A stretch of DNA of 27,229 bases from a virus, in IMG/VR virus record IMGVR_UViG_3300025030_000370, positions 1-27,229 of that record; one strand, written 5' to 3'. The position numbers and the translations under genes are program-made. The notes under the pieces are model-generated. The model saw only the letters and a program-made list of their open reading frames with translations, ran no database searches and was not told where the DNA came from. Below, one piece after another: positions 1 to 7,582 of the stretch; position 1 is the stretch's first letter; the number at the start of each line of letters is the position of its first letter.

Positions 1-173
1 GCGACGGGGAGGTGCGCGAGGACCTCGACGCCAAGGCGCGCGTCGTGTCCGTGATCCGGCTCGACACGGGCGAGGTCGTGCGCGAGCGCGTGGCCACGTC
101 GAGCGACCTCCAGGCCGAGTTCCCAAAGCTGGCCGAGGTGCTCGACGGGCCGTGCGCGAGCGCGAAGAAGTAG
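1..173 (+). CDS. 3' end of an unidentified phage gene
   Basis: The first 173 bases hold an open frame (codons from base 3) that runs in from outside the window and stops at TAG 171-173. The 56 visible residues are acidic and hydrophilic and include a run reading VVSVIRLDTGEVVRER, which looks like the end of a small globular protein. I do not recognise a family. The next gene starts 3 bases after the stop, so it belongs to the same run of tightly packed small genes. Confidence 0.6.
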   Translation, partial: DGEVREDLDAKARVVSVIRLDTGEVVRERVATSSDLQAEFPKLAEVLDGPCASAKK

Positions 174-176
174 CCC

Positions 177-404
177 ATGAGCGGATTCAATCCTCACCGC
201 CGTCGCGCCCGGTTGGCCGCGAGCGCGCGGAAAACGATCCACGCCGCCGCGCGGACGTGGGTGTCAGGCGCGAAGTTCGCGGGCGGCCTGCCGTCGCGGG
301 AGGCCTGGAAGCGGGCCGCGAAGATCCTCGGGCCGGCGATGGATGCCGTGGTCGCGGAAGAGTTCGGCGCCGCGCGGGCCGCGCAACCGGAGGCCGCGCC
401 ATGA
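177..404 (+). CDS. small basic protein, unknown function
   Basis: This encodes a 75-residue protein with an Arg/Lys-rich N-terminus (HRRRARLAASARK) and an amphipathic helical middle, ending in an Ala-rich tail. There is no signal peptide, membrane segment or Cys cluster. The ATG follows the previous stop by 3 bases, and the TGA overlaps the next start as ATGA at 401-404, which indicates translational coupling. The basic N-terminus could bind nucleic acid, but nothing identifies a function. The alternative reading of this stretch in the frame starting at 152 is Arg-rich and looks like a shadow up to base 400. Confidence 0.6.
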   Translation: MSGFNPHRRRARLAASARKTIHAAARTWVSGAKFAGGLPSREAWKRAAKILGPAMDAVVAEEFGAARAAQPEAAP

Positions 405-541
405 CGCCCCGCGAACCCCCAACGCCCGATGCCGACGACGAATCCGCGCGACTCGCCCGCGACCGGGAGCGCGACTACGCGAGGATGCTCGCACGCGTCG
501 AAGCCGATCGCGCGAAGCGGGGGACGGCCGATGCCCGATGA
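401..541 (+). CDS. very small charged helical protein, unknown
   Basis: This is a 46-residue ORF starting at the ATG that overlaps the upstream TGA (ATGA). It is almost entirely charged and helix-forming (RLARDRERDYARMLARVEAD), consistent with a short coiled coil. Its stop TGA 539-541 overlaps the next gene by 11 bases. I chose this start rather than the upstream ATG in the same frame at 152, because the region before 401 in this frame reads as an Arg/Gly/Ala-rich shadow of the previous gene. The function is unknown. The coupling on both sides is the main support for it being real. Confidence 0.5.
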   Translation: MTPREPPTPDADDESARLARDRERDYARMLARVEADRAKRGTADAR

Positions 542-941
542 TCGCAACTGGCAGCAACGCGCCATCGACGCCGAGGTCGAAGTCGCGCGCCTCCTCGCCG
601 TGCTCGCGCGCATCCGGCGCGAGGTTGTGCTCGCGGACCCGCGCGACGATGTGCGGACGCGACCGGCGGTGACGCAGCCGATGCCGCGCGTTCTCGCCCC
701 GCCGGGCGCCAGCGGGATCGACGACCTGGAGGCGGTGGCGCGGGCTGGGGGTGTTGCTTGCTCGTTCTCGTGTATCGCGTGCGGATGCCGTCTCCCGCGC
801 GAGGGCGCGCTCTGCGAGTCGTGCGCGCAAACGTGCCGATGCCCGACGTGCGGGGCACTGTACCCACCCGAGACCGGGGTATGCCTCCCGTGCATGGCGG
901 AGCACGATGCGGCCCGCGCGGGCAAGTCGGGACTGCGATGA
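531..941 (+). CDS. Cys-rich zinc-ribbon-like protein
   Basis: This is a 136-residue protein. Residues 1-40 form a charged helix (QRAIDAEVEVARLLAVLARI). The C-terminal third holds 11 cysteines in CxxC-type pairs (SCIACGC, LCESC, CRCPTC, VCLPC), typical of two or three structural zinc sites. The start at 531 overlaps the previous gene by 11 bases, and the TGA overlaps the next ATG (ATGA at 938-941). Zinc-ribbon proteins of this kind in phages are usually of unknown role and may bind DNA, RNA or protein. No enzyme motif is visible. It sits directly before a second Cys-rich gene. Confidence 0.65.
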   Translation: MPDDRNWQQRAIDAEVEVARLLAVLARIRREVVLADPRDDVRTRPAVTQPMPRVLAPPGASGIDDLEAVARAGGVACSFSCIACGCRLPREGALCESCAQTCRCPTCGALYPPETGVCLPCMAEHDAARAGKSGLR

Positions 942-1645
942 AGCGCCCCGCGCCCCCGGCGTCCCGCCCGCTGGCGGCCATCGGGAATCCCGAAGAACTC
1001 GACGCGATGGTGCTCCAGGAACTGGCGGCGGCCAAGCCGCGCGAGGCGCCCAAACAGTGTGTCGTCAACAAGCACACGTCCAGGTGTCGTTTTCCGGCCG
1101 TGGCAGGGTTGACGCAATGCGCGAAACATCGGGAAATGCAGCGGGTGAATCAAGCGAAGCGGCGCCGCGCGAAACAACGATCGCGCGTTCTCCGGATTCG
1201 CTGTAGATCGTGCAATAAATCCTTTCGGGCGCAACGCACGCAGCAGAAATGGTGTCCAGCCTGCGTCGCCGCCCGGAAACCGCGAGTCCTCGCCACACTG
1301 AAGCGGCGGCGCAATCGCGCATTGGCCGGGCTCTGCGTCCATTGCGGCAACGCGGCAACGCCCGGACCGCGCGGGGGGAGGAGTTCGTGCGACGAATGCC
1401 GCGCCGCAGAAAAGATGCACGACGCCGATCGGCGCGCCGGGATTGCGCCGCCGCCTCGCCCCGCGGCAACGATGCGAGGGTGTCGCACCTGTGGGCGCGT
1501 GAGGCCGCTTGCTCTGCTTGCCGGAGGCGAATGCGCCGCCTGCGCGCGATATCGGAAACGCCACGGGGCGTCACGGCCCTACGGCATCCAGGACGGTCGC
1601 GCGGCCAGGACTGAGGCCGATCGCATCGAGAGGATCGTCGCGTGA
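938..1645 (+). CDS. multi zinc-finger protein, 15 cysteines
   Basis: This is a 235-residue protein with a chain of Cys motifs. An N-terminal C-x(n)-C-x(n)-CxxH unit includes TQCAKH. CRSCNKSF follows and is paired with WCPAC, then LCVHCGN paired with SCDEC, then GCRTCG paired with ECAAC. Basic linkers (RRRAKQRSRVLR, LKRRRNRALA) separate them. The LCxxCG...CxxC unit followed by an Arg-rich helix resembles the zinc part found next to HNH nucleases in phages, but I see no HNH catalytic motif. The start ATG overlaps the previous stop, and the stop overlaps the methyltransferase GTG (GTGA at 1642-1645). The DNA here is visibly less GC-rich than its surroundings, which hints at separate acquisition. 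A DNA- or RNA-binding role is an inference. Confidence 0.65.
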   Translation: MKRPAPPASRPLAAIGNPEELDAMVLQELAAAKPREAPKQCVVNKHTSRCRFPAVAGLTQCAKHREMQRVNQAKRRRAKQRSRVLRIRCRSCNKSFRAQRTQQKWCPACVAARKPRVLATLKRRRNRALAGLCVHCGNAATPGPRGGRSSCDECRAAEKMHDADRRAGIAPPPRPAATMRGCRTCGRVRPLALLAGGECAACARYRKRHGASRPYGIQDGRAARTEADRIERIVA

Positions 1646-3051
1646 AAAACCAACCCCGCCCGCTCTCCGACCTCGCCGCTGACCCCGGCAACCCCCGGCG
1701 GATCACGCCGGAGGCCGCGGCCGGGCTGCGCTTCTCGCTCGACCGCTACGGCGACCTGAGCGGGATCGTCTTCGACGCAGGCGCTGGCGTGCTCGTCTCG
1801 GGCCACCAGCGCCTCGACCAACTTCGCGCGGCGGGCGTCGCCGACTGGACCGTCGAGCGCGAGTGCGACGCCGGGCTGACCGCGCCGGACGGCCCTGGCG
1901 CCGAGGGGACGGGGTGGATCGCGCACACGTCCGGGCGTTTCCGCGTGCGGCTCGTGCGGTGGACGGAGCAGACGCGCTCCGAGGCGAACGTCGTCGCCAA
2001 CAGCGACCAGATCGCGGGCGAGTGGACCCCGGCGGCGCTGGTGAAGCTCGCGCCGCTGGCCGCGCTTCCCGCGCTGGCGCCGCTGCGCTTCGGCGAGCTG
2101 CGCATGGGGCTCGCGCGGCTGTTCCCCGATGAGACGAAGAACGCGGGTGACGACGACGTTCCCGATCCGCCGCCGGTCCCGGTGTCGCGCACGGGCGATC
2201 TGTGGATCTTGGACAGCGGAAAGGGGGCGGGACATCGGCTGCTCTGCGGGGACTCAACGAAGGCCGAGGACGTGGCGCGGGTCATGGGCGGGGAGAAGGC
2301 GGCGCTGATGGCGACCGATCCGCCGTACCTCGTCGACTACAATGGCGCGAACCACCCGTCGAAACACCATGCTCGCCAGCGCGCCGCAAAGCAGACGGCG
2401 AAGGGAACGTCGTCGACGGGAAATGTCTCGTGGGATGCCTACCACGATCCAGCCGCGTCGGTAGAATTCTACGCGGCATTCCTTCGAACGGCGTTGGACT
2501 ACCTCGCAGACGATGCCGCGATCTACCAATGGCACGCGACCCGACGGCAGGCGCTGGTTGAACAGGCGTGGGTGGCCAACGGACTCTTGATCCACCAGAC
2601 GATTATCTGGGCGAAGACGCGGGGCGTGTTGACGCACTCTCACTATCTCTGGGCACACGAACCGGCCTTCTACGGCTGGCGAGAGGGCCACCAGCCCCCG
2701 AAGGAGCGGCGACCGGAAACGACAGCCACGACGGTCTGGCAGATCGGATCGGCGGGCGAATCGGACGGCATCCACCCGACGCAGAAACCGGTGGAAATCT
2801 TCGCACGACCGATCGGCTACCACACCCGTCTCGCAGAGGTCTGCTACGAGCCGTTCAGCGGATCGGGCTCGCAGATCATCGCGGGCGAGAACCTCGGGCG
2901 CCGCGTCTACGCGCTCGAAATCGCGCCCCAGTACGTGGACGTGGCCGTGATCCGCTGGGAGAAGGCGACGGGCAAGCACGCGATCCTCGACGGCGACGGC
3001 AGGACTTTTTCGGAGGTCGCAGCAGAGCGCACCCCCGAGGCCGCCCCGTGA
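1642..3051 (+). CDS. ParB-like domain fused to DNA N4/N6 methyltransferase
   Basis: This is a 469-residue protein. Residues 1-70 resemble a ParB/Srx-type domain: NPRRIT is followed by GHQR at 54-57, where classical ParB has GERR. Residues 205-469 form an AdoMet-dependent amino-methyltransferase with DPPY at 226-229 (catalytic motif IV), HPTQKP at 378-383 and FSGSG at 405-409 (AdoMet motif I). The order IV then I is that of beta-class enzymes. The expected reaction is methylation of adenine N6 or cytosine N4 in a short DNA site. Such ParB-methylase fusions are frequent in phages and usually act without a restriction partner, protecting or marking phage DNA. None is visible here. The GTG start overlaps the upstream TGA. 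The catalytic half (about 2330-2830) is visibly more AT-rich than the ParB half. Confidence 0.9.
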   Translation: MKNQPRPLSDLAADPGNPRRITPEAAAGLRFSLDRYGDLSGIVFDAGAGVLVSGHQRLDQLRAAGVADWTVERECDAGLTAPDGPGAEGTGWIAHTSGRFRVRLVRWTEQTRSEANVVANSDQIAGEWTPAALVKLAPLAALPALAPLRFGELRMGLARLFPDETKNAGDDDVPDPPPVPVSRTGDLWILDSGKGAGHRLLCGDSTKAEDVARVMGGEKAALMATDPPYLVDYNGANHPSKHHARQRAAKQTAKGTSSTGNVSWDAYHDPAASVEFYAAFLRTALDYLADDAAIYQWHATRRQALVEQAWVANGLLIHQTIIWAKTRGVLTHSHYLWAHEPAFYGWREGHQPPKERRPETTATTVWQIGSAGESDGIHPTQKPVEIFARPIGYHTRLAEVCYEPFSGSGSQIIAGENLGRRVYALEIAPQYVDVAVIRWEKATGKHAILDGDGRTFSEVAAERTPEAAP

Positions 3052-3215
3052 CCGCCATCCCCGGCTCCCCGATCTGGTGGGACCTCGCGCACTGGGGACT
3101 CGCGGGGCGCGGCGTCGTGCGCGTCACGATCCGCCCCGTGCCGCCGCGCGAGGTCGCGGCCGGCGACCCCGAACCGTGGCCGGGAAACCGCGATCCGCGC
3201 GGCGTGGTAGGATGA
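3048..3215 (+). CDS. small protein, unknown
   Basis: This is a 55-residue ORF that starts at a GTG overlapping the methyltransferase stop (GTGA at 3048-3051) and ends four bases before the small terminase ATG. It is rich in Trp near the N-terminus (IWWDLAHWGLAGRG) and in Pro near the C-terminus. There are no recognised motifs. Support comes only from the coupled start and GC-rich third codon positions. Its last codons overlap the candidate -10 box at 3208-3213, so the same bases probably serve as coding and promoter sequence. Confidence 0.45.
   Translation: MTAIPGSPIWWDLAHWGLAGRGVVRVTIRPVPPREVAAGDPEPWPGNRDPRGVVG
3189..3213 (+). promoter_or_regulatory. candidate promoter for small terminase, leaderless type
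   Basis: A TAGGAT box (3208-3213) lies exactly 6 bases before the ATG of the small terminase, and no Shine-Dalgarno sequence is present between them. Transcription starting about 7 bases after the box would begin at the ATG. The upstream stretch CGCGATCCGCGC then CGTGGTAGGAT recurs, with one base less, at 17298-17321 before the tape measure gene. No good -35 box is seen. Confidence 0.45.
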
Positions 3216-3219
3216 CCCC

Positions 3220-3708
3220 ATGAGCGACGCGAAGCCGAAGCGCAGGGTCGGTCGCCCGCTGGCGATCACGCCCGAGGTCGCGGAGGTCATCTTCGAGGGC
3301 GTCATCCTCGGGCGAACGTGGGAGGACGTGGCGGCATCGGCTGGCGTGTCCGACGAGACGATTCGCCGCTACCGCGTGCAGGGCGAAGAGGACAAGGCCG
3401 CAGGATTGTCCACGGATTACGTGGCATTCGTGGCCGGCGTCGCGCGCGCGCGCAGAACCTACCGCGACAACCTGCTCGCCGCCGTGCAGCGCGGGACGGA
3501 CGGCAGTAACGGGGCTCGTGCGGACTGGCGGGCAGCGGCGTTCCTCCTGGAGCGGCAATTCCGCGAGGAGTTCGCGGAAAAGCGAAACGTCGACGTGACG
3601 ACGGGAGGCCAGCCGCTCGCGTCGTTCGTCGAGGCCGTGCGCCGCCGGGAGCGCGAGGAGGAGGCCGCGGAAGGTGGCGACGGCGAAGGGAGCCCGCGCG
3701 ATCCATGA
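3220..3708 (+). CDS. terS: terminase small subunit (putative)
   Basis: This is a 162-residue protein directly upstream of the large terminase. Residues 8-55 contain a helix-turn-helix-like region (RVGRPLAITPEVAEVI, then WEDVAASAGVSDETIRRY), as in small terminases that recognise the packaging site. The middle is helical and rich in aromatic and Arg residues (ARARRTYRDNLLAAV), and the C-terminus is acidic. The length fits the family (140-200 residues). It would bind phage DNA and load it onto the large terminase. The ATG follows a TAGGAT box by 6 bases and lacks a ribosome binding site. Function is assigned from the HTH plus position; small terminases are poorly conserved. Confidence 0.75.
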   Translation: MSDAKPKRRVGRPLAITPEVAEVIFEGVILGRTWEDVAASAGVSDETIRRYRVQGEEDKAAGLSTDYVAFVAGVARARRTYRDNLLAAVQRGTDGSNGARADWRAAAFLLERQFREEFAEKRNVDVTTGGQPLASFVEAVRRREREEEAAEGGDGEGSPRDP

Positions 3709-3833
3709 GCACGGCTGCATGTGGGGAGTCAAGGCCCGGGGTCGTTGCCGTGCGTGGGCGCGCGGTTGCGTCCCGCGAAAGCGTGTCACGCCCGCGATCG
3801 ACGAAACGCGCGGAAACCGCCGCGCCGCGGTGA
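3705..3833 (+). CDS. possible small ORF between terminase genes
   Basis: The gap between the two terminase genes (3709-3840) is open in two frames. The frame given starts at an ATG overlapping the small terminase stop (ATGA at 3705-3708) and encodes 42 residues, basic and Ser/Arg-rich, ending 7 bases before the large terminase GTG. The alternative is a GTG at 3674 in another frame. It has somewhat better GC3 and three closely spaced cysteines (HGCMWGVKARGRC, then GC), but it would overlap both neighbours and run 73 bases into the large terminase. Neither product is recognised. One of them may be real. Confidence 0.3.
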   Translation: MSTAACGESRPGVVAVRGRAVASRESVSRPRSTKRAETAAPR

Positions 3834-3840
3834 GTGACCC

Positions 3841-5331
3841 GTGCATCTGGAGACCCTCGCCTCCCTCCTCTCGCCGCGAATCTCGCCGGGGCAGCGCGCC
3901 GTCTGCCGCCTGATTGAGGGGCGCCCGCCGCGCGACCGCGAGCAGGGCGCCCTCTACGCGAAACTCCTCGGGCGCGAGTGGGGGCCGGACCTGGCAACGC
4001 GCCGTTCTCGCATCGTTCTCCGTGCCGGGCGTGGCGCGACGAAGACGACGATCGCGGGTTGGTACGCGATCTGGCGCGCGCTCGATGGCCCGGTGGACGG
4101 CCTGGCCGCTGGCGAGTGGGCCTACGTTCCGATCGTCGCGCCGCGCATGGACGCGGCTCGCATCACCCTCGGGCTCGTCTGGGGCACGGTAGCGACGGCG
4201 CAGGCGGGGGAGGGCGCGACGGCGGCGCGGTTGTCGTCACATGTCTGGCGCCCGGAGCACGCTGGCGGCGATGTCGTGCGGTTCCGGCGCGGTGTCAAAA
4301 TCGGCGCGTACGCGGCGGACCGCGGCGGCGTCAACGTGCGCTCGCGGTCGATCCTCTCGCTCGTGTGCGACGAGGCCAACCTGTTCCGCGCGCACGGCGC
4401 GGCCGTGGTCAACGATCGCGACGTGGTGACGGCGGCCGAGGCGCGAATGGTCCCCGACGCGCAGACCCTGATGCTGTCGTCGCCGTGGGTGGAGGAGGGC
4501 CTGTTCTACGATCTCTTCGATGCCGACTTCGGGCGCTCGACGGAGGCGCTCGTGATCGCCGTCGACCACCCGCTGACGCTGAATCCCGGGTGGACCCCGA
4601 AGCGGAACCTCAAGCCGGGGACGCCGGAGCACGCGCGGGAGATCGAAGGGCGATGGGTTGCGGACGGCGAGGACGGGATCTGCACGCGGGACCAGGTGCT
4701 GGCCTGCCAGCGCCACGCGAACGGCTCCGGCCCCGACCTCGCTCCGGTCGCTGGCGAGCGGTACGCGGACGCCTGCGACGCGCACGGGATGGGGCGTCAC
4801 CGCACCGGCTACACGATCGGGCACTGGGACCGTGGGGGTCGGCTCGTGGTGGACCTCGTTCGCGGGTGGACCTCGGCCACGAAGGTCGAGGATCGCGTCG
4901 CCGAGATGGCACGCCAGCGCGCGCGCTACCGGATTGACTCGGCATGCGCGTCGGACCAGTACGCCTACGAGATGCTGGCGGCGCTCGGGCGCTCGGGCGT
5001 TGACGGCGGTTCCGACGGGCGGCTCACGGTGACATTTTCGCACGACACCGGCGACCGCGCCGTGCAGGCCGTGCGGTGCGGAGAGTCGATCCGGGATGGC
5101 CGCATGTCACTTCCCCCGGGCGACCGTCTTGCTCTTGACTTCCCGCGCATCACGACGCGGAACACGGCCGGCGGACACGTCGCCGTTCGCGTCCCGGTGG
5201 ACTCGGCGGGCGGCCACTGCGACGAGGCCACAGCCGTCATCCTTTTGCACGCGACATCCGCGACTCGGGCAGGGTCGGTTGACGTGGCCCCGCTCGGCGT
5301 CTCGCAGCGCGACTGGACCACGCGCGCTTGA
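3841..5331 (+). CDS. terL: terminase large subunit
   Basis: This is a 496-residue packaging motor. The N-terminal ATPase has a Walker A-type loop RAGRGATKT at 61-69 and a Walker B strand ILSLVCDE at 171-178, followed by a coupling-type segment (TLMLSSPWVEEGLFYDLF). The C-terminal RNase H-like nuclease is marked by acidic residues: DACD at 310-313 inside the first strand and ASDQY with Asp372. It cuts concatemeric DNA and drives it through the portal into the prohead using ATP. The GTG at 3841 is the first in-frame start and gives a full-length family member. The stop TGA 5329-5331 lies inside the -35 box of the next promoter. Confidence 0.9.
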   Translation: MHLETLASLLSPRISPGQRAVCRLIEGRPPRDREQGALYAKLLGREWGPDLATRRSRIVLRAGRGATKTTIAGWYAIWRALDGPVDGLAAGEWAYVPIVAPRMDAARITLGLVWGTVATAQAGEGATAARLSSHVWRPEHAGGDVVRFRRGVKIGAYAADRGGVNVRSRSILSLVCDEANLFRAHGAAVVNDRDVVTAAEARMVPDAQTLMLSSPWVEEGLFYDLFDADFGRSTEALVIAVDHPLTLNPGWTPKRNLKPGTPEHAREIEGRWVADGEDGICTRDQVLACQRHANGSGPDLAPVAGERYADACDAHGMGRHRTGYTIGHWDRGGRLVVDLVRGWTSATKVEDRVAEMARQRARYRIDSACASDQYAYEMLAALGRSGVDGGSDGRLTVTFSHDTGDRAVQAVRCGESIRDGRMSLPPGDRLALDFPRITTRNTAGGHVAVRVPVDSAGGHCDEATAVILLHATSATRAGSVDVAPLGVSQRDWTTRA

Positions 5332-5356
5332 CGCGCCGCACGGCGCCGAGTAGCGT
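5328..5356 (+). promoter_or_regulatory. candidate promoter for portal operon
   Basis: TTGACG (5328-5333), a 17-base spacer and TAGCGT (5351-5356) are followed 6 bases later by the portal GTG at 5363. The two hexamers and the spacing match the known Streptomyces-type vegetative consensus well. The predicted transcription start falls on or next to the GTG, so the transcript would be leaderless. This is the best-formed promoter in the window, and it fills the whole 31-base gap between the terminase and portal genes. Confidence 0.6.
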
Positions 5357-5362
5357 GGAGCC

Positions 5363-6685
5363 GTGCCGCCGAAGCCGAAGAAGCCCGCGCCGCCCGAGGG
5401 CGTGCCCTCCCCGCGCCCGCTTATGGGCGAGATCGGCACGACCGGGCTCCGGCAGTCGCGTGGGATCATCGACGAAGAGATCCTGCGCGAGTTGCAGGGG
5501 CTCCGAGGCATCCGCGTCTACGCCGAGATGCAGTGCGACCCCATCGTCTCGGCCGGGTTGACGGCGATTGCGCTCCTGATTCGTGGCGCCGAATGGGCCG
5601 TCGAGCCCGCCTCCGCGAGCGACGAAGACCAGGAGGCGGCCGACTTCCTCGTGAGCGTCCGCGACGGGATGACCTCCTCGTGGGCGGACACGATCTCCGA
5701 GATCCTGTCGATGCTCCCCTACGGGTGGAGCTACCACGAGATCGTCTACCATGTCCGCGAGGCGGACGGGCTTGTGGGGTGGGAGTGCCTGCCGATCCGC
5801 TCGCAGGACTCGCTCGACCACTGGGAGTTTGACGAGCGCGGGCGCGTGGCCGCGATGGTGCAGCGCGACCCGAACACGTACCGCCTCGCAACGATCCCGG
5901 CGGACAAGGCGCTTCTGTTCCGGCCGAGCGCGCACAGGGGCAACCCCCAGGGGATCTCGGTGCTCCGCGCCGCGTACACGCCCTGGTACTGGAAGGCGAA
6001 CACGCTGCGCTTCGAGGGCATCGGCATCGAGCGCGACCTCGCGGGCCTGCCGCTCGCGCGCGTCCCGGCGTCCGTGCTGGCGGCCGGTGGTCCGAACGCG
6101 AAGGCGTGGGAGAAGATGGTCACGGAGATCCGTCGCAACCGGCAGAGCGGCGCCGTGATTCCGTCCGACCCGCACGTCGGGGGTTCCGTCCGTCAGTACG
6201 ACCTCGAGCTCCTGCGCGCCTCCGGCCCGCGCCAGTTCGACACCTCCGCGCTGGTCACGCGCTACAACACCGAGATCGCCACGTCGATGTTGGCGATGTT
6301 CCTGACGCTCGGCGCGAACGGCAAGACCGGCTCCTACGCGCAGGCATCGTCGCAGACGGAGTTGTTCGCCGTCGCGATCGGCGCGTACCTGACCGCGATC
6401 GCGGAGACGTTCAACCGCGACGCGGTGCCTCGGCTGCTCGCGCTCAACCCGTCGATCCGCGGCAAGGCGCGCTTCGCTCCCGGCGACGTGGAGACGGTGG
6501 ACATCGGGCAGTTCGCGGCGGCGTGGCAGTCGCTCGCGCTTGCGGGATTCGACCTCACCCCGGCCGACGAGGGCTGGTTCCGCAGCAAAGTCGGGATGCC
6601 CCCCGCGCTGGTCGCCGAGGAGAGCGCCGAGGGCGAGGCGGGCGACGAAGAACCCGAGCCGGCCGCCCCCGAGCCGGTGGCGTAG
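5363..6685 (+). CDS. portal protein, Mu gp29/DUF935-like
   Basis: This is a 440-residue protein that would form the dodecameric ring at one capsid vertex through which DNA is packaged and to which the neck attaches. It has features of DUF935-type portals: an N-terminal segment with EMQCDPIVSAGLTAI, an acidic helix, then LPYGWSYHEIVYHV, a family-typical aromatic stretch. After this comes DKALLFRPSAHRGNPQGISV and a long stem/wing region ending in an acidic tail (SAEGEAGDEEPEPAAPEP). It lies between large terminase and Mu F-like protein, the normal place for a portal. The GTG start fits the promoter 6 bases upstream; no ATG exists in frame nearby. The stop overlaps the next GTG by one base (TAGTG). 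Confidence 0.85.
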   Translation: MPPKPKKPAPPEGVPSPRPLMGEIGTTGLRQSRGIIDEEILRELQGLRGIRVYAEMQCDPIVSAGLTAIALLIRGAEWAVEPASASDEDQEAADFLVSVRDGMTSSWADTISEILSMLPYGWSYHEIVYHVREADGLVGWECLPIRSQDSLDHWEFDERGRVAAMVQRDPNTYRLATIPADKALLFRPSAHRGNPQGISVLRAAYTPWYWKANTLRFEGIGIERDLAGLPLARVPASVLAAGGPNAKAWEKMVTEIRRNRQSGAVIPSDPHVGGSVRQYDLELLRASGPRQFDTSALVTRYNTEIATSMLAMFLTLGANGKTGSYAQASSQTELFAVAIGAYLTAIAETFNRDAVPRLLALNPSIRGKARFAPGDVETVDIGQFAAAWQSLALAGFDLTPADEGWFRSKVGMPPALVAEESAEGEAGDEEPEPAAPEPVA

Positions 6686-7566
6686 TGGCCCGGAAGCCCC
6701 GCAGCCTGCGCGCGATCCGCCACCAGCGGAGGGTGATCGCCGCGTCGAAGAAGGCCGCGAACGGCGCCCGCGCGCGGTTTCTCGGCGCATTTCGCCGCGT
6801 CGCGGGCGACCCGTCCGCGGCGACGCTGACCCGCTCGATCGGCGAGGGCGCGAACGTCGCGGCCCGTGTGCTGCTCCCCGAGGGCGGGACGCGCGCGGCG
6901 GCGGCGGCGACGATGGAGCACGGCACGACGGCGGGCGCGAAGGCCGAGGCGACGTTCCTCGTGGGCGACTCGGCCGAGTACGGCAAGCGCCTCCTGATCA
7001 AGAATCCGATCCTCCCGCGCGCTGCGGCGTGGGGGAAAAAGCGCTCGGCGGAGCTCGTGACGGAGATCGAGAAGCCCGCGCGCGCCGCGTTGCGTGCCGT
7101 GATCTCGACGCGCCTCCGCGAGGGCGTACACCCGTCGTCGATCGCGAAGCAGATCCGCCCGTGGGTGGGCATCCACTCGCGCAACGTGCCCCCGATCCTG
7201 CGGTACGAGGCCGCGCTACGGAAAGCGGGCGCGGGCGCGGCGAAGGTCGAGAAGGCCGTCGCGCGGAAGATCGCGGCAGCCGTCCGCGAGCGGTGTGATC
7301 TGATCGCCCGCACGGAAACGTGGAGAGCGGTCAACAAGGGGCGCGAAGCTCTCTACCAGGAGCTTGCCGCAGAGGGTCACGTCGACCCGGCGCGCATGGT
7401 GCGGACGTGGGTTGCGACGCCCGACGAGCGGCTGTGCGACATCTGCGAAGCGCTCGACGGCACGACGGCCGAGGGCTTCGACGACGACTTCGGCGGCGGC
7501 ATCCACGACCCGAGCGACGCGCACATGGATTGCCGGTGCACGGTTCTTTTTGAGGAGCGCGGCTGA
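6685..7566 (+). CDS. Mu F-like minor head (head morphogenesis) protein
   Basis: This is a 293-residue protein of the Mu gpF/SPP1 gp7 family, which associates with the portal in the capsid. The C-terminal signature is clear: CDLIARTETWRAVNKGR, then RTWVATPDERLCDICEALDG with Cys251 and Cys254, then HMDCRCTV with Cys283 and Cys285, the conserved zinc-binding-like cysteine set. The N-terminal 150 residues are basic and helical. The start is the GTG at 6685 overlapping the portal stop, which gives a normal length; the open frame upstream of it is a shadow of the portal gene. It ends 16 bases before the protease ATG. Confidence 0.88.
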   Translation: MARKPRSLRAIRHQRRVIAASKKAANGARARFLGAFRRVAGDPSAATLTRSIGEGANVAARVLLPEGGTRAAAAATMEHGTTAGAKAEATFLVGDSAEYGKRLLIKNPILPRAAAWGKKRSAELVTEIEKPARAALRAVISTRLREGVHPSSIAKQIRPWVGIHSRNVPPILRYEAALRKAGAGAAKVEKAVARKIAAAVRERCDLIARTETWRAVNKGREALYQELAAEGHVDPARMVRTWVATPDERLCDICEALDGTTAEGFDDDFGGGIHDPSDAHMDCRCTVLFEERG

Positions 7567-7582
7567 CGCGCGAGGAGCGACC

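Noticed and set aside
171-176. TAGCCC and similar stop-plus-CC runs before the ATGs at 177 and 26635 as -10 boxes
   Set aside because: The sixth base is not T and the spacing is zero; these are just TAG stops followed by short gaps.
194-1564. 456-codon open frame on the minus strand opposite the Cys-rich genes
   Set aside because: The + strand genes are linked by ATGA overlaps and carry zinc motifs. The minus frame is compositionally biased and has no recognisable domain.
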